From Rheinheimera soli (lineage in GTDB: Bacteria; Pseudomonadota; Gammaproteobacteria; Enterobacterales; Alteromonadaceae): a DNA stretch of 52,998 nucleotides. The position numbers were made by a program, and so were the translations under genes. The notes under the pieces are model-generated. The model worked only from the letters and a program-made list of their open reading frames with translations, was not told where the DNA came from and did not search any database. The stretch is taken from assembly GCF_021290985.1 (NCBI RefSeq), contig NZ_JAJOYU010000029.1, positions 1 through 52,998 on the forward strand, in the 5' to 3' direction. Below, one piece after another: positions 18,660 through 26,085 of the stretch. Position 1 is the stretch's first letter; each line of letters starts with the position of its first letter.

Positions 18660-18799
18660 AGGATTTTACCCTTACAACAAACCCGGCATCCAGCGGACTG
18701 ATTTGCCTGATTTACAGCTAAATAATGAACCTGACAGTCATACTTCGACTATGAAGAGTGAAGTGCAGAACAGCAGATTGAAAAACCATACAAACACTT

Positions 18800-18815
18800 A
18801 GACGTCCAGATGGTT
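18800..18815 (-). promoter_or_regulatory. MetJ-box-like sequence in the TonB receptor leader
   Basis: AGACGTCCAGATGGTT matches two tandem AGACGTCT MetJ units at about 7/8 and 4/8 positions. A possible -10 (TATTAT) lies a little upstream on the minus strand. If real, it would tie the receptor to methionine control. A single weak site, so low confidence. Confidence 0.25.
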
Positions 18816-18957
18816 GCGCGCATAATACTGAAATCCATGCCGAAGAAAAAGTTATTTTTTGTGACTTTTTATTCCATATAGATATATGAAGTGCAATTTT
18901 ATGCATCTATGGTTTTAAAAAAGAGGAGTAGTTGAACAAACAAGCTGGAAAAACGAA

Positions 18958-19149
18958 TTAAATACTGCAAACAAAAAGGGCAGAGTGATCACACTTCTGC
19001 CCTTGTTTAAACTTCTGGCGGCTGTAGGAGCCTTTGCCTTTTTTCGCTTTCACCACCTGCATTTGAAATAATTTACTGGTCACTAAAGCTTTGAGTGCAT
19101 TATCCCGGATCTCGCCGCGGCCATGCTCAGCCGTTGTCTTTTTTGCCAT
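18958..19149 (-). CDS. arfA: Alternative ribosome-rescue factor ArfA
   Basis: A 63-residue protein. ArfA binds ribosomes stalled on stop-less mRNA and recruits RF2 when tmRNA fails. The conserved core GRGEIRDNALKALVTSKLF followed by KAKKGKGSY is clearly that of E. coli ArfA. I start at the ATG at 19149 because AGGAGG lies four bases ahead; an upstream in-frame extension adds nine residues with no such site. An intrinsic terminator sits inside the reading frame before the stop, so most transcripts should lack a stop codon, the known self-regulation of arfA by tmRNA. Confidence 0.9.
   Translation of the reverse strand: MAKKTTAEHGRGEIRDNALKALVTSKLFQMQVVKAKKGKGSYSRQKFKQGQKCDHSALFVCSI
18971..19004 (-). 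terminator. Intrinsic terminator inside the arfA reading frame
   Basis: On the minus strand AAGGGCAG pairs with CTGCCCTT, and AGTG with CACT above a one-base bulge, with a 4-base loop, followed by TTTTTGT. It ends ~12 bases before the arfA stop codon at 18958, so terminated mRNA is stop-less. This hairpin could equally be an RNase III target. Confidence 0.85.
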
Positions 19150-19276
19150 AAGGCCTCCTGTGTAAAAAACGCGCAAAGTGTAGAGCCAAAACCTATCGGA
19201 GTAAATTACCCAAACCGATTTATTTTGGCTTGATCTGCTTTATGATAAAGCGCATCACTAAAGCCGGACTATCACC

Positions 19277-19840
19277 ATGAAATTTATAGCGTCGCTGCTT
19301 TTACTCTTCAGTTTTATCTTAGATGCCGACAGCTGGCTACCGCCTGAACCTATGGCTGTTTTAAGTGCTGATGCATCAATACTAGTGAGGGTCGAGCCTG
19401 GCGTTTTACCCAACAGAGATGCCAGTAACCAGCCTCATTTTGCCAAAGCCAGTTTTTTCCGTTGGGACAACCAGGGTAACTATCAACCTTATCAACAGCT
19501 GTCGTTACGGAACAAAGTTTTGCCTTTACTTAGCTATGCCAGCAATCAGGGGGAATTGATTACGATAGATAACTGGTATAACCCTGGGCATGGCGAAGTG
19601 GTAGTGATTTACAAAGCTGACGGTTCTGTGCTGAAAAGCTTTGGTCTGAGCGCCTTTTACTCTAAGCAACAACTGGAACAGCTGTTGCGTTCAGTCAGCT
19701 CGGTGCAATGGCGCTGTTTTGCAAAATCACCCTATCTGCTACAACGTGACTTTTATTTACCTATCCGCCCTGCCGGGGTCATTAAAATTAATCTGGATGA
19801 TGCCAGTGTAAGCCTGATTGACAGTGATCAGAGCTGCTAA
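19277..19840 (+). CDS. Hypothetical secreted protein
   Basis: A 187-residue protein with an N-terminal hydrophobic signal (~1-18, FILDADSW). The mature part is beta-rich, with repeated short strands (ILVRVEPGV, GEVVVIYKADGSVLKSFGLSAFY) like a single propeller-type blade set, and two cysteines (~157 and C-terminal residue 187) that could pair. No catalytic motif is visible and I do not recognise the family. Monocistronic between arfA (divergent) and an outer-membrane protein gene. Confidence 0.65.
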   Translation: MKFIASLLLLFSFILDADSWLPPEPMAVLSADASILVRVEPGVLPNRDASNQPHFAKASFFRWDNQGNYQPYQQLSLRNKVLPLLSYASNQGELITIDNWYNPGHGEVVVIYKADGSVLKSFGLSAFYSKQQLEQLLRSVSSVQWRCFAKSPYLLQRDFYLPIRPAGVIKINLDDASVSLIDSDQSC

Positions 19841-19958
19841 AGCATATTCTCATTAATCTCACATTCACAATAATTAACATATTTTACCTTCAGTCCATTC
19901 AAGGACACCGGTCATGCCTCCAGGCCTGGCAGCATTCTCAGACTATTTAAGGAAAAAT

Positions 19959-20510
19959 ATGTTAAAAAAAATTGCAGTAGCATTGATGGGTTTAGGCTGT
20001 TCAGCAGCAGTATTTTCAGCTCAGGCTGAACAACCTCTCTATTTTGGTGCTCAGTACAGCCAGCAAAGTGTTGATGACCTTTCCTGGGACTTTGGCGTCT
20101 TATCCGCGGTTGCTGGTTATAAGTTTAATGACGTATTCGCCATTGAAGGCCGTTTTGGTTTAGGTATACAGGATGAAGAATACTCAAGCGCACTTACCTC
20201 TGCAAAAGTAGGTGTCGACCACAGCTACTCAATACTGGGTAAAGCGTCATGGCCTATGTTGGAAACTTTGTCTGTGTATGGCATAGCTGGTTTTAATAAA
20301 ACCAAGTACGATTTCAAAGTGAATGATGGCGACACACTACGTGATGACTACAGTGAAGACGGCCTGATTTACGGTGCTGGTGCAGAGCTGCATCTTACGT
20401 CGAACCTGAGCCTTAACCTGGAGTACGCTGTCTTACCAGAAATAGGTGATGATGATGAAGATAACCTGGATGTAGAAAGCATCAGCGCAGGCATCAATTA
20501 CCGCTTTTAA
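19959..20510 (+). CDS. Small outer-membrane beta-barrel protein (OmpA-like/Opa-type porin family)
   Basis: A 183-residue protein. I start at the ATG at 19959 (AAGGAAAAAT before it), giving a clean signal peptide cut at AQA-EQ; an upstream in-frame ATG at 19914 would add 15 residues ahead of it. About eight amphipathic strands alternate with acidic loops (DGDTLRDDYSEDG, GDDDEDN), and the protein ends in the barrel signature ISAGINYRF with terminal Phe. It matches the 8-strand outer-membrane protein fold. The role could be structural or adhesive; nothing specific is visible. Confidence 0.8.
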   Translation: MLKKIAVALMGLGCSAAVFSAQAEQPLYFGAQYSQQSVDDLSWDFGVLSAVAGYKFNDVFAIEGRFGLGIQDEEYSSALTSAKVGVDHSYSILGKASWPMLETLSVYGIAGFNKTKYDFKVNDGDTLRDDYSEDGLIYGAGAELHLTSNLSLNLEYAVLPEIGDDDEDNLDVESISAGINYRF

Positions 20511-20550
20511 TCCACTGTATTCTGCAGATTAAAAGCTAACACCTTAGTAA

Positions 20551-20580
20551 TACCAGTTGGGATGAAGATCCCGACTGGTA
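20551..20580. repeat. Intergenic hairpin
   Basis: TACCAGTTGGGAT and ATCCCGACTGGTA form a 13-bp stem with one G-T pair around a 4-base loop. There is no T-run on the plus side. It may end or stabilise the outer-membrane protein transcript. Confidence 0.5.
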
Positions 20581-20691
20581 CTTACAACTCAAGCCACCAC
20601 TTTCTCGTCGACAAATGCCTGTACTGGTCTTGATATTTATCAGTCACGTAACCAGATCCCTTGAATCTCTTTGATGATTTCAGGATCTGTG

Positions 20692-21345
20692 ATGAAAAAC
20701 CTGCATATAGATTTAGTGTCCGATATTGCCTGTCCCTGGTGCGCCATAGGCTATGCGCGACTGGAACAAGCCATGGACAGCATAAAAGATAAAGTCAGCG
20801 TTAGTGTTCAATGGCGCGCTTTTGAACTCAATCCGGATCCTCAGCTAATCCCCGAACCTATTTTGCCTGCCCTGAGCAAAAAATATGGCCGCAGCGAAGA
20901 TGAAATGCGCGCATCACAACAATCGATGATGCAAGTTGCTGCTGATTTAGGGCTTAACTTCGATAAAATGCAGCAACGTTTTACCTGCAATACCTTTGAT
21001 GCGCACCGTCTGGTGAAATGGGCGGCTGGCTTTGACAAACAAACAGCGATGAAACAAGCCTTGTTTGAAGCTTATTTTGGTTTTGCAGAAGATGTGTCAA
21101 AAGCTGATGTTCTGCAAAAATGCGCAGAAAAAGCCGGGCTTAACGCGGATAACGCATTAAAAGTGCTGCAATCACAGCAGTTTGTTGAAGAAGTACGCAC
21201 TGAAGAAGCCCAGTATCAGCAAGCGGGTATCAGTTCGGTGCCGGCTTTTGTAATCAACCAGCGCTATCTGATATCCGGTGCACAGGACCCAGCCACTTTA
21301 GCCGCCAGTCTGTTGCAAATTGCTGATGAAATGACCACTGAATAA
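20692..21345 (+). CDS. DsbA-family (FrnE-like) thiol oxidoreductase
   Basis: A 217-residue cytoplasmic thioredoxin-fold protein. The CxxC active site is CPWC in DIACPWCAIGYARLEQAM (~9-25), and the cis-proline loop is SSVPAFVINQRYLISGAQ near the C-terminus; FrnE/2-hydroxychromene-isomerase-type DsbA proteins have this layout. No signal peptide. I start at the ATG at 20692 because AGGA lies six bases ahead. It is followed after 33 bp by an M14 enzyme gene in the same direction, likely one operon. The substrate is unknown. Confidence 0.9.
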   Translation: MKNLHIDLVSDIACPWCAIGYARLEQAMDSIKDKVSVSVQWRAFELNPDPQLIPEPILPALSKKYGRSEDEMRASQQSMMQVAADLGLNFDKMQQRFTCNTFDAHRLVKWAAGFDKQTAMKQALFEAYFGFAEDVSKADVLQKCAEKAGLNADNALKVLQSQQFVEEVRTEEAQYQQAGISSVPAFVINQRYLISGAQDPATLAASLLQIADEMTTE

Positions 21346-21378
21346 CAACACATTCATATAAAACAAAAAAGGTGCGGT

Positions 21379-22314
21379 ATGACCACCCCAACGAAAGACT
21401 TTATTTATCACATTGGCACTGTAGGCACGCCTTGGGGCGACGCGGAAAAACAACAGTGGCTGAGTGAGCAACAAATTAAACGCAGCTACGAAGACGAAGT
21501 AGTGAAACCGCTACTTCAGCATTTACCTGATACAGCTGAACTGGTTAGCTACGGCAAGCTGGATTACCGCAGTTTTGATTTACCTTTGTATGAGCTGTTT
21601 GCTGTGCGCAGTAAAAACTGGCAAGAAGGTTATCCTGTAGTACTGATCACTGGTGGTGTGCATGGCTATGAAACCAGTGGTGTGCAAGGTGCGATTAAGT
21701 TTGTTAAAGAAGAGTTCAGCCATTACAGCGACAAGGTGAACCTGCTGGTTTTGCCTTGTATCAGTCCATGGGGTTATGAAACTATCAACCGCTGGAATCC
21801 AAAAGCCGTCGATCCAAACCGCTCCTTTGGCGCTGAAAGTCAGTCTGATGAAGCAACGAAAGCTATGGCCTTTGTACGTCAGCACAGTGGTGAAGTGTTA
21901 GTGCATATTGACCTGCACGAAACCACAGATTCTGATAACAGCGAATTTCGTCCGGCCAAAGCTGCCCGAGATGGCACTGTGAACACCAACTGGAATATCC
22001 CTGATGGTTTTTATCTGGTTGGGGACACTGATAAGCCAGAGCCTGGTTTTCAGCGCGCTATTATCGAAGCAGTGCAGAAAGTCACTCATATAGCTGAAGC
22101 CGATGAAAATGGCTGCCTGATTGGCGAAAAACTCGCCCAGTTTGGTGTGGTGAATTACCCAAAACGTTCGTTGGGACTTTGTGGCGGTATGACAGATGCC
22201 AAATTTGTCACTACCACAGAAGTTTATCCGGACAGTCCAAAAGCCAGTCCGGAACAATGTAATGCAGCTCAGGTTGCAGTGATTTGTGCTGGCGTGGATT
22301 ACGCTTTAGCTTAA
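21379..22314 (+). CDS. M14-family metallohydrolase (succinylglutamate desuccinylase/aspartoacylase-like)
   Basis: A 311-residue zinc enzyme. The first zinc ligands are His and Glu in GGVHGYETSG (~94-103); the third is His in VHIDLHETTD (~174-183), and DPNRSF supplies the substrate-binding Arg. The catalytic acid is likely the Glu of TTEVYP near the end. The family includes carboxypeptidases and AstE/AspA deacylases; which substrate this one uses cannot be told. No signal peptide, so cytoplasmic. Second gene after the DsbA-like gene; an AAGGTGCGG ribosome site precedes its ATG. It ends at a strong terminator. Confidence 0.88.
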   Translation: MTTPTKDFIYHIGTVGTPWGDAEKQQWLSEQQIKRSYEDEVVKPLLQHLPDTAELVSYGKLDYRSFDLPLYELFAVRSKNWQEGYPVVLITGGVHGYETSGVQGAIKFVKEEFSHYSDKVNLLVLPCISPWGYETINRWNPKAVDPNRSFGAESQSDEATKAMAFVRQHSGEVLVHIDLHETTDSDNSEFRPAKAARDGTVNTNWNIPDGFYLVGDTDKPEPGFQRAIIEAVQKVTHIAEADENGCLIGEKLAQFGVVNYPKRSLGLCGGMTDAKFVTTTEVYPDSPKASPEQCNAAQVAVICAGVDYALA

Positions 22315-22323
22315 TAAAAATGA

Positions 22324-22360
22324 GGGCAGAGTATTGAGACTCTGCCCTTGCTACCCCTTA
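22324..22360 (+). terminator. Terminator after the DsbA-M14 operon
   Basis: A perfect 9-bp stem (GGGCAGAGT/ACTCTGCCC) with a 6-base loop, then TTGC and a pyrimidine-rich tail. Confidence 0.75.
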
Positions 22361-22414
22361 ATTTTTACTTTTCTGCCGCAGATACATTCAACAACATAAG
22401 CGACGAATGCCATT

Positions 22415-22433
22415 GATAACGATTCTCGTTATG
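22415..22433 (+). promoter_or_regulatory. Fur box in front of the siderophore receptor
   Basis: GATAACGATTCTCGTTATG matches the 19-bp Fur consensus at 14 positions and is nearly palindromic. It lies 44 bp before the receptor start codon, so iron-Fur would block its promoter. Seen directly; regulation is inferred from the known consensus. Confidence 0.8.
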
Positions 22434-22476
22434 TTTAAAATGCAGCCTTCTTCCTCCCTTCGCAGGTTTATTTTTG

Positions 22477-24642
22477 ATGTTGAACGTACCCAAAGTCAGG
22501 TTGTTACCTCTTGCCAGTGCAATTTCTTTAGCCCTTGCTTCAGCCTCTCCTCTTGTGCTGGCTGAGGAGCAAAGCAACAAAAGCGACGATATAGAGAAAC
22601 TGGAAGTCAAAGGCTTATATACAGTCAGTGAAGTGCTGGATACGGCAACAGGGCTGGGCCTGACTTTACGTGAAACACCGCAGTCAGTGACTGTGCTGAC
22701 TGAACAGCGCATGCGCGACCAAAATATAAATTCAGTACTGGAAACAGTTCAAAACGCCGTTGGGGTTTCCTCTACAGAACTGGACAATGTGCGTAGTTCG
22801 TTTAAATCCCGTGGTTTTGAGGTAAGTAATTATCAGGTAGACGGTGTGCCGTTAGCCTGGAGTTTAGCTGGTGATTCAGGAGAAACAGTCGCTGATGTCT
22901 CTATTTACGAGCGGGTAGAGTTTGTTCGTGGCGCTACTGGTTTACTTACAGGTGCAGGCGATCCATCAGCTTCTATTAATCTGGTACGCAAAAAAGCGTC
23001 CAGCACTGATTTGACTGGCTACGTCAATCTTGCAGCCGGACGCTGGGACAAAAAACAAATTACAGCTGATGTGGCCAATGCCCTGAACAGCAGTGGTTCT
23101 GTGCGTGGTCGGGTTGTGGCTAAACATCAGGACAGCGATTCATACTGGAATAAGTACGAAGAGCGCAACAGCCTGTTTTATGCTGTAGTTGAAGCTGACT
23201 TGTCAGCAAGCACCTTGTTCCGAGCTGGCGGCAGTTATCAAAACCGCGACCCGAAAGCTGCAACCTGGGGCGCGTTACCTGCAGTATTTACAGATGGCAC
23301 TTATGCCGACTGGGATGTATCAACCACCACAGGTACTGATTGGACAAAGTGGGACACAAGCAACACTAACTACTTTGCCAGTTTAGAGCATACATTTAGT
23401 AATGGCTGGCAGTTGGTGAGCAACTACAACAGAATGGAATACGAAAAAGATTCTAAGTTGCTGTATGTTTATGGTGCTTTGGATAAAGAAACGGGCGAAG
23501 GGTTAAGCGCTCAGCGTTACCGTGCATTTGGTGAAACCTCTCAGGACAGCTTTGATATTCAGCTCAAAGGTGATTACCAACTGTTTAACCAGCAACATGA
23601 ATTCGTTTTAGGTGCAATTTCCAGCTCTCAGGATATTCAGACCGACTCTTACACTCCTATTGGTGGAGATATGAGTGGTGGTTATGACCGCGTAGATATT
23701 GATAACTTCTATCAATGGGGTGATCTGGCAGAACCAGAATGGCAAGCCACTCCAACCCGGGCAGAAGACGTTAACATCAAACAAAAAGGTTTCTACGCAG
23801 CAACCCGCTTATCTGCCAGTGACTCTTTGAAGTTTATCCTTGGCGGCCGTCTGTCCAGCTGGGATCGTGAAGGTATCTGGTACGGTGCAGCAGAAGACTT
23901 CGGCAATAGCGGTATTTTTACACCTTATGCCGGTGCACTTTATGATCTGACTGAGCAGCACCGTCTGTACGCAAGTTACACCGAAATATTTAAAGCTCAG
24001 GACAGAAGATATGCCAACAACGGCTTACTTGATCCAGTCGAAGGTAAAAGCTATGAAATCGGTCTGAAGAGCACTTTCCTCAACGATCGTTTGCATACCA
24101 CTCTGTCCTTATTCCGTATCAATCAGGATAATCTGGCAGTCATAGATCCAAACTTTGTGCCTAATGCCGAACAGCAAGTTGCCTACTATGGCGCGGATGG
24201 CACCGAAAGCGAGGGCTACGAGCTGGAAGTTGTAGGTAAACCTGTTGATGGCTGGAATATCAGCGCTGGTTATTCTCAATTTAAAGCTGAAGATGCAAAC
24301 GGCTTAAAAGTGAATACTGACAGTCCACGTAAGCAGTTTAAACTCTTTACAACCTATCAGTTTATCGACCTGTTACCAGAGTTAACCATAGGTGGTGGCA
24401 TCAACTGGCAAAGCGAAACTTACGCCGAAGGTGGTGGTACCCGTTTAGATCAAAAGGCCTATTCGCTGGTGAACCTGATGGCACGTTACGATCTGACAGA
24501 AAACATGGATTTGCAGTTAAACGTCGCCAACCTGCTGGACGAAAAATACTACAACTACATGACGGTCTGGGGTAGTGCCTATACACAATATCGTTACGGC
24601 ACACCACGGAATGTGACTGCCAGCTTTAGCTACAAGTTTTAA
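22477..24642 (+). CDS. TonB-dependent ferric-siderophore receptor (FhuE/FpvA type)
   Basis: A 721-residue outer-membrane receptor. The signal peptide (ends ...VLAEE, ~29) is followed by a TonB box-like region, the plug with the siderophore-receptor wording LRETPQSVTVLTEQRM and ERVEFVRGATGLLTGAGDPS (the latter shared with FhuE/FpvA/PupB), and a barrel ending in ASFSYKF. The ATG at 22477 is preferred over the TTG one codon before. A Fur box sits 44 bp upstream, so it is iron-repressed. Likely imports a ferric hydroxamate or similar chelate; the exact siderophore cannot be told. Monocistronic. Confidence 0.92.
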   Translation: MLNVPKVRLLPLASAISLALASASPLVLAEEQSNKSDDIEKLEVKGLYTVSEVLDTATGLGLTLRETPQSVTVLTEQRMRDQNINSVLETVQNAVGVSSTELDNVRSSFKSRGFEVSNYQVDGVPLAWSLAGDSGETVADVSIYERVEFVRGATGLLTGAGDPSASINLVRKKASSTDLTGYVNLAAGRWDKKQITADVANALNSSGSVRGRVVAKHQDSDSYWNKYEERNSLFYAVVEADLSASTLFRAGGSYQNRDPKAATWGALPAVFTDGTYADWDVSTTTGTDWTKWDTSNTNYFASLEHTFSNGWQLVSNYNRMEYEKDSKLLYVYGALDKETGEGLSAQRYRAFGETSQDSFDIQLKGDYQLFNQQHEFVLGAISSSQDIQTDSYTPIGGDMSGGYDRVDIDNFYQWGDLAEPEWQATPTRAEDVNIKQKGFYAATRLSASDSLKFILGGRLSSWDREGIWYGAAEDFGNSGIFTPYAGALYDLTEQHRLYASYTEIFKAQDRRYANNGLLDPVEGKSYEIGLKSTFLNDRLHTTLSLFRINQDNLAVIDPNFVPNAEQQVAYYGADGTESEGYELEVVGKPVDGWNISAGYSQFKAEDANGLKVNTDSPRKQFKLFTTYQFIDLLPELTIGGGINWQSETYAEGGGTRLDQKAYSLVNLMARYDLTENMDLQLNVANLLDEKYYNYMTVWGSAYTQYRYGTPRNVTASFSYKF

Positions 24643-24659
24643 AGCAATCTAGACACCTA

Positions 24660-24696
24660 AACAGAAGGATTGCTTTTAAAGGTAATCCTTCTGTTT
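24660..24696. terminator. Bidirectional terminator between receptor and FKBP gene
   Basis: A 12-bp stem (AACAGAAGGATT/AATCCTTCTGTT) around a 13-base loop, flanked by A and T runs on both sides, lies between two convergent genes. Confidence 0.75.
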
Positions 24697-24729
24697 CATC
24701 TATCAACCACTAAAGCTTTCCCCTTACTG

Positions 24730-25071
24730 TCAGTCGTCCCGCGTCAGCACTTCCAGCAATTCAATTTCAAAAATCAGGTTTGAATTCGGCGGGATCATAG
24801 TTCCAATCTGGCGTTCGCCATAAGCTAAATGAGCAGGCAACCACAACTTACGTTTGCCACCAACTTTCATTCCTTTCAGACCTAAAATCCAACCCTGGAT
24901 CACTCTGTTGTTGCTTAAAATGCACTGAAAGGCTTCGCCTCTTTTATAGGACGAATCGAACTCTGTGCCATCTTCCAGCCAGCCACGATAATTGGTGGTG
25001 ATCAAAGCGCCACGTTCGGCAGCTTTACCCTGGCCCAGCACCAGATCTTCGATTTTTAATTCGTCAGTCAT
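24730..25071 (-). CDS. FKBP-type peptidyl-prolyl cis-trans isomerase
   Basis: A 113-residue single FKBP domain. It has the hydrophobic pocket residues in NYRGWLEDGTEFDSSYKRGE, then VIQGWILGLKGMKVGGKRKLW and LAYGERQIGTMIPPNSNLIFEIELLEV, all standard. It catalyses proline isomerisation during folding. No signal peptide, so cytoplasmic. I start at the ATG at 25071 (AGGTAAAGAG ahead); the upstream extension to 25113 adds only a basic 14-residue tail. Monocistronic. Confidence 0.92.
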   Translation of the reverse strand: MTDELKIEDLVLGQGKAAERGALITTNYRGWLEDGTEFDSSYKRGEAFQCILSNNRVIQGWILGLKGMKVGGKRKLWLPAHLAYGERQIGTMIPPNSNLIFEIELLEVLTRDD

Positions 25072-25207
25072 CTCTTTACCTGCCCTCAATTTTTTCGCTG
25101 AGTATAACCGCAAACAATAGACGAAATAACATCATGATAAGACAGCAGCCTAACCTTGTAGCTGAAATGTTCTATAGTTTCTAAATCAACACCATGGAGT
25201 GGATAAT

Positions 25208-26083
25208 ATGTCTGTGATGACGACCCGGTTCTGTATCCTGCTTCTGCCTTTTCTTTTGCTGCTGCCTGCTTTCAGTAACGCACAACCACAACAAGTGATC
25301 TATTCATGGCCTATGTCGATGTTGGGCGATGCCAGAGGCAGCTATCCCATCGCTTTGTTACATCTGGCAATTGAGAAGTCAGGCGCTTCGTATCAGTTGG
25401 TTCCCAGTGGTCAGGTCATGAGCCAACACAGAACTTTGCGTCAGTTAGGTTCGAACAATGGGTTAGATGTAGTCTGGACTATGACCTCACCAGAGCGGGA
25501 AAAGGAACTTAGGCCCATTCGTATTCCCATAGACAGAGGTTTGATTGGCTGGCGTTTGTTGCTGATCCATCAGGATAACGAACAAAAAATTCAGCAACTG
25601 GATGAAAAGCATTTAAAAACCAGCCCTTCGGTTCAGGGCAGCGACTGGCCGGATTACCCTATTTTAAAAGCCAATCATTTTCGGGTATTAGGCAGTGGCG
25701 ACTTTGACGCTATGTTCAAAATGCTGCAGGCGAAACGTATTGATTATTTCCCCCGTTCAATCACGGAAATCTGGCCTGAATTGCAGCAAAAAAACGGAAT
25801 GTCGCTGACAGTTGCCCCCAAGTGGGTGTTGCATTACCCGGCGGCTTTGTATTTTTTTGTGCAAAAAGACAATATCGAACTGGCCAATGCCATCGAGATT
25901 GGGCTGTTACGGGCTATTGAAGATGGCAGTATGCAGCAGCTGTTTTTGCAACATTTCAGCAGCGCTATACAACAGGCCGATTTAAAATCCAGAACAGTGA
26001 TTCAGCTGAACAACTCTCTGCTGCCCAGCGAAACCCCTCTGCAAAATAAAGCTCTTTGGTTTGATCCACAACTGGGTTACTAA
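25208..26083 (+). CDS. Periplasmic solute-binding-like protein (family 3 type)
   Basis: A 291-residue protein with a signal peptide (ends PAFSNAQ-P). The rest looks like a type II periplasmic binding protein: two lobes with a hinge, the second lobe opening with a mobile-domain stretch (DFDAMFKMLQAKRIDYFPRSITE). There is no neighbouring permease, so it probably serves signalling or scavenging and not a classic ABC importer. GGAG lies eight bases ahead of the ATG at 25208. The 3' end is only 2 bp from the convergent nasR stop. Confidence 0.75.
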   Translation: MSVMTTRFCILLLPFLLLLPAFSNAQPQQVIYSWPMSMLGDARGSYPIALLHLAIEKSGASYQLVPSGQVMSQHRTLRQLGSNNGLDVVWTMTSPEREKELRPIRIPIDRGLIGWRLLLIHQDNEQKIQQLDEKHLKTSPSVQGSDWPDYPILKANHFRVLGSGDFDAMFKMLQAKRIDYFPRSITEIWPELQQKNGMSLTVAPKWVLHYPAALYFFVQKDNIELANAIEIGLLRAIEDGSMQQLFLQHFSSAIQQADLKSRTVIQLNNSLLPSETPLQNKALWFDPQLGY

Positions 26084-26085
26084 AG

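Larger units (their letters stand above)
18416..18957. other. 540-bp intergenic region: probable long leader of the TonB receptor
   Basis: No ordinary gene fits. On the minus strand it holds a possible start region near 18800-18830, a MetJ-like sequence, a 33-codon cysteine-rich ORF and then a GC-rich inverted repeat (GCGG/CCGC, about 18502-18514) before the receptor start. I looked for a cobalamin-riboswitch B12 box and did not find one. Confidence 0.4.

Noticed and set aside
18416-18800. Cobalamin or SAM riboswitch in the receptor leader
   Set aside because: No B12 box or SAM core could be recognised on the minus strand.
18718-18906. 62-codon minus-strand ORF in the receptor leader region
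   Set aside because: No ribosome site and no recognisable pattern; it overlaps the candidate promoter and MetJ-like site.
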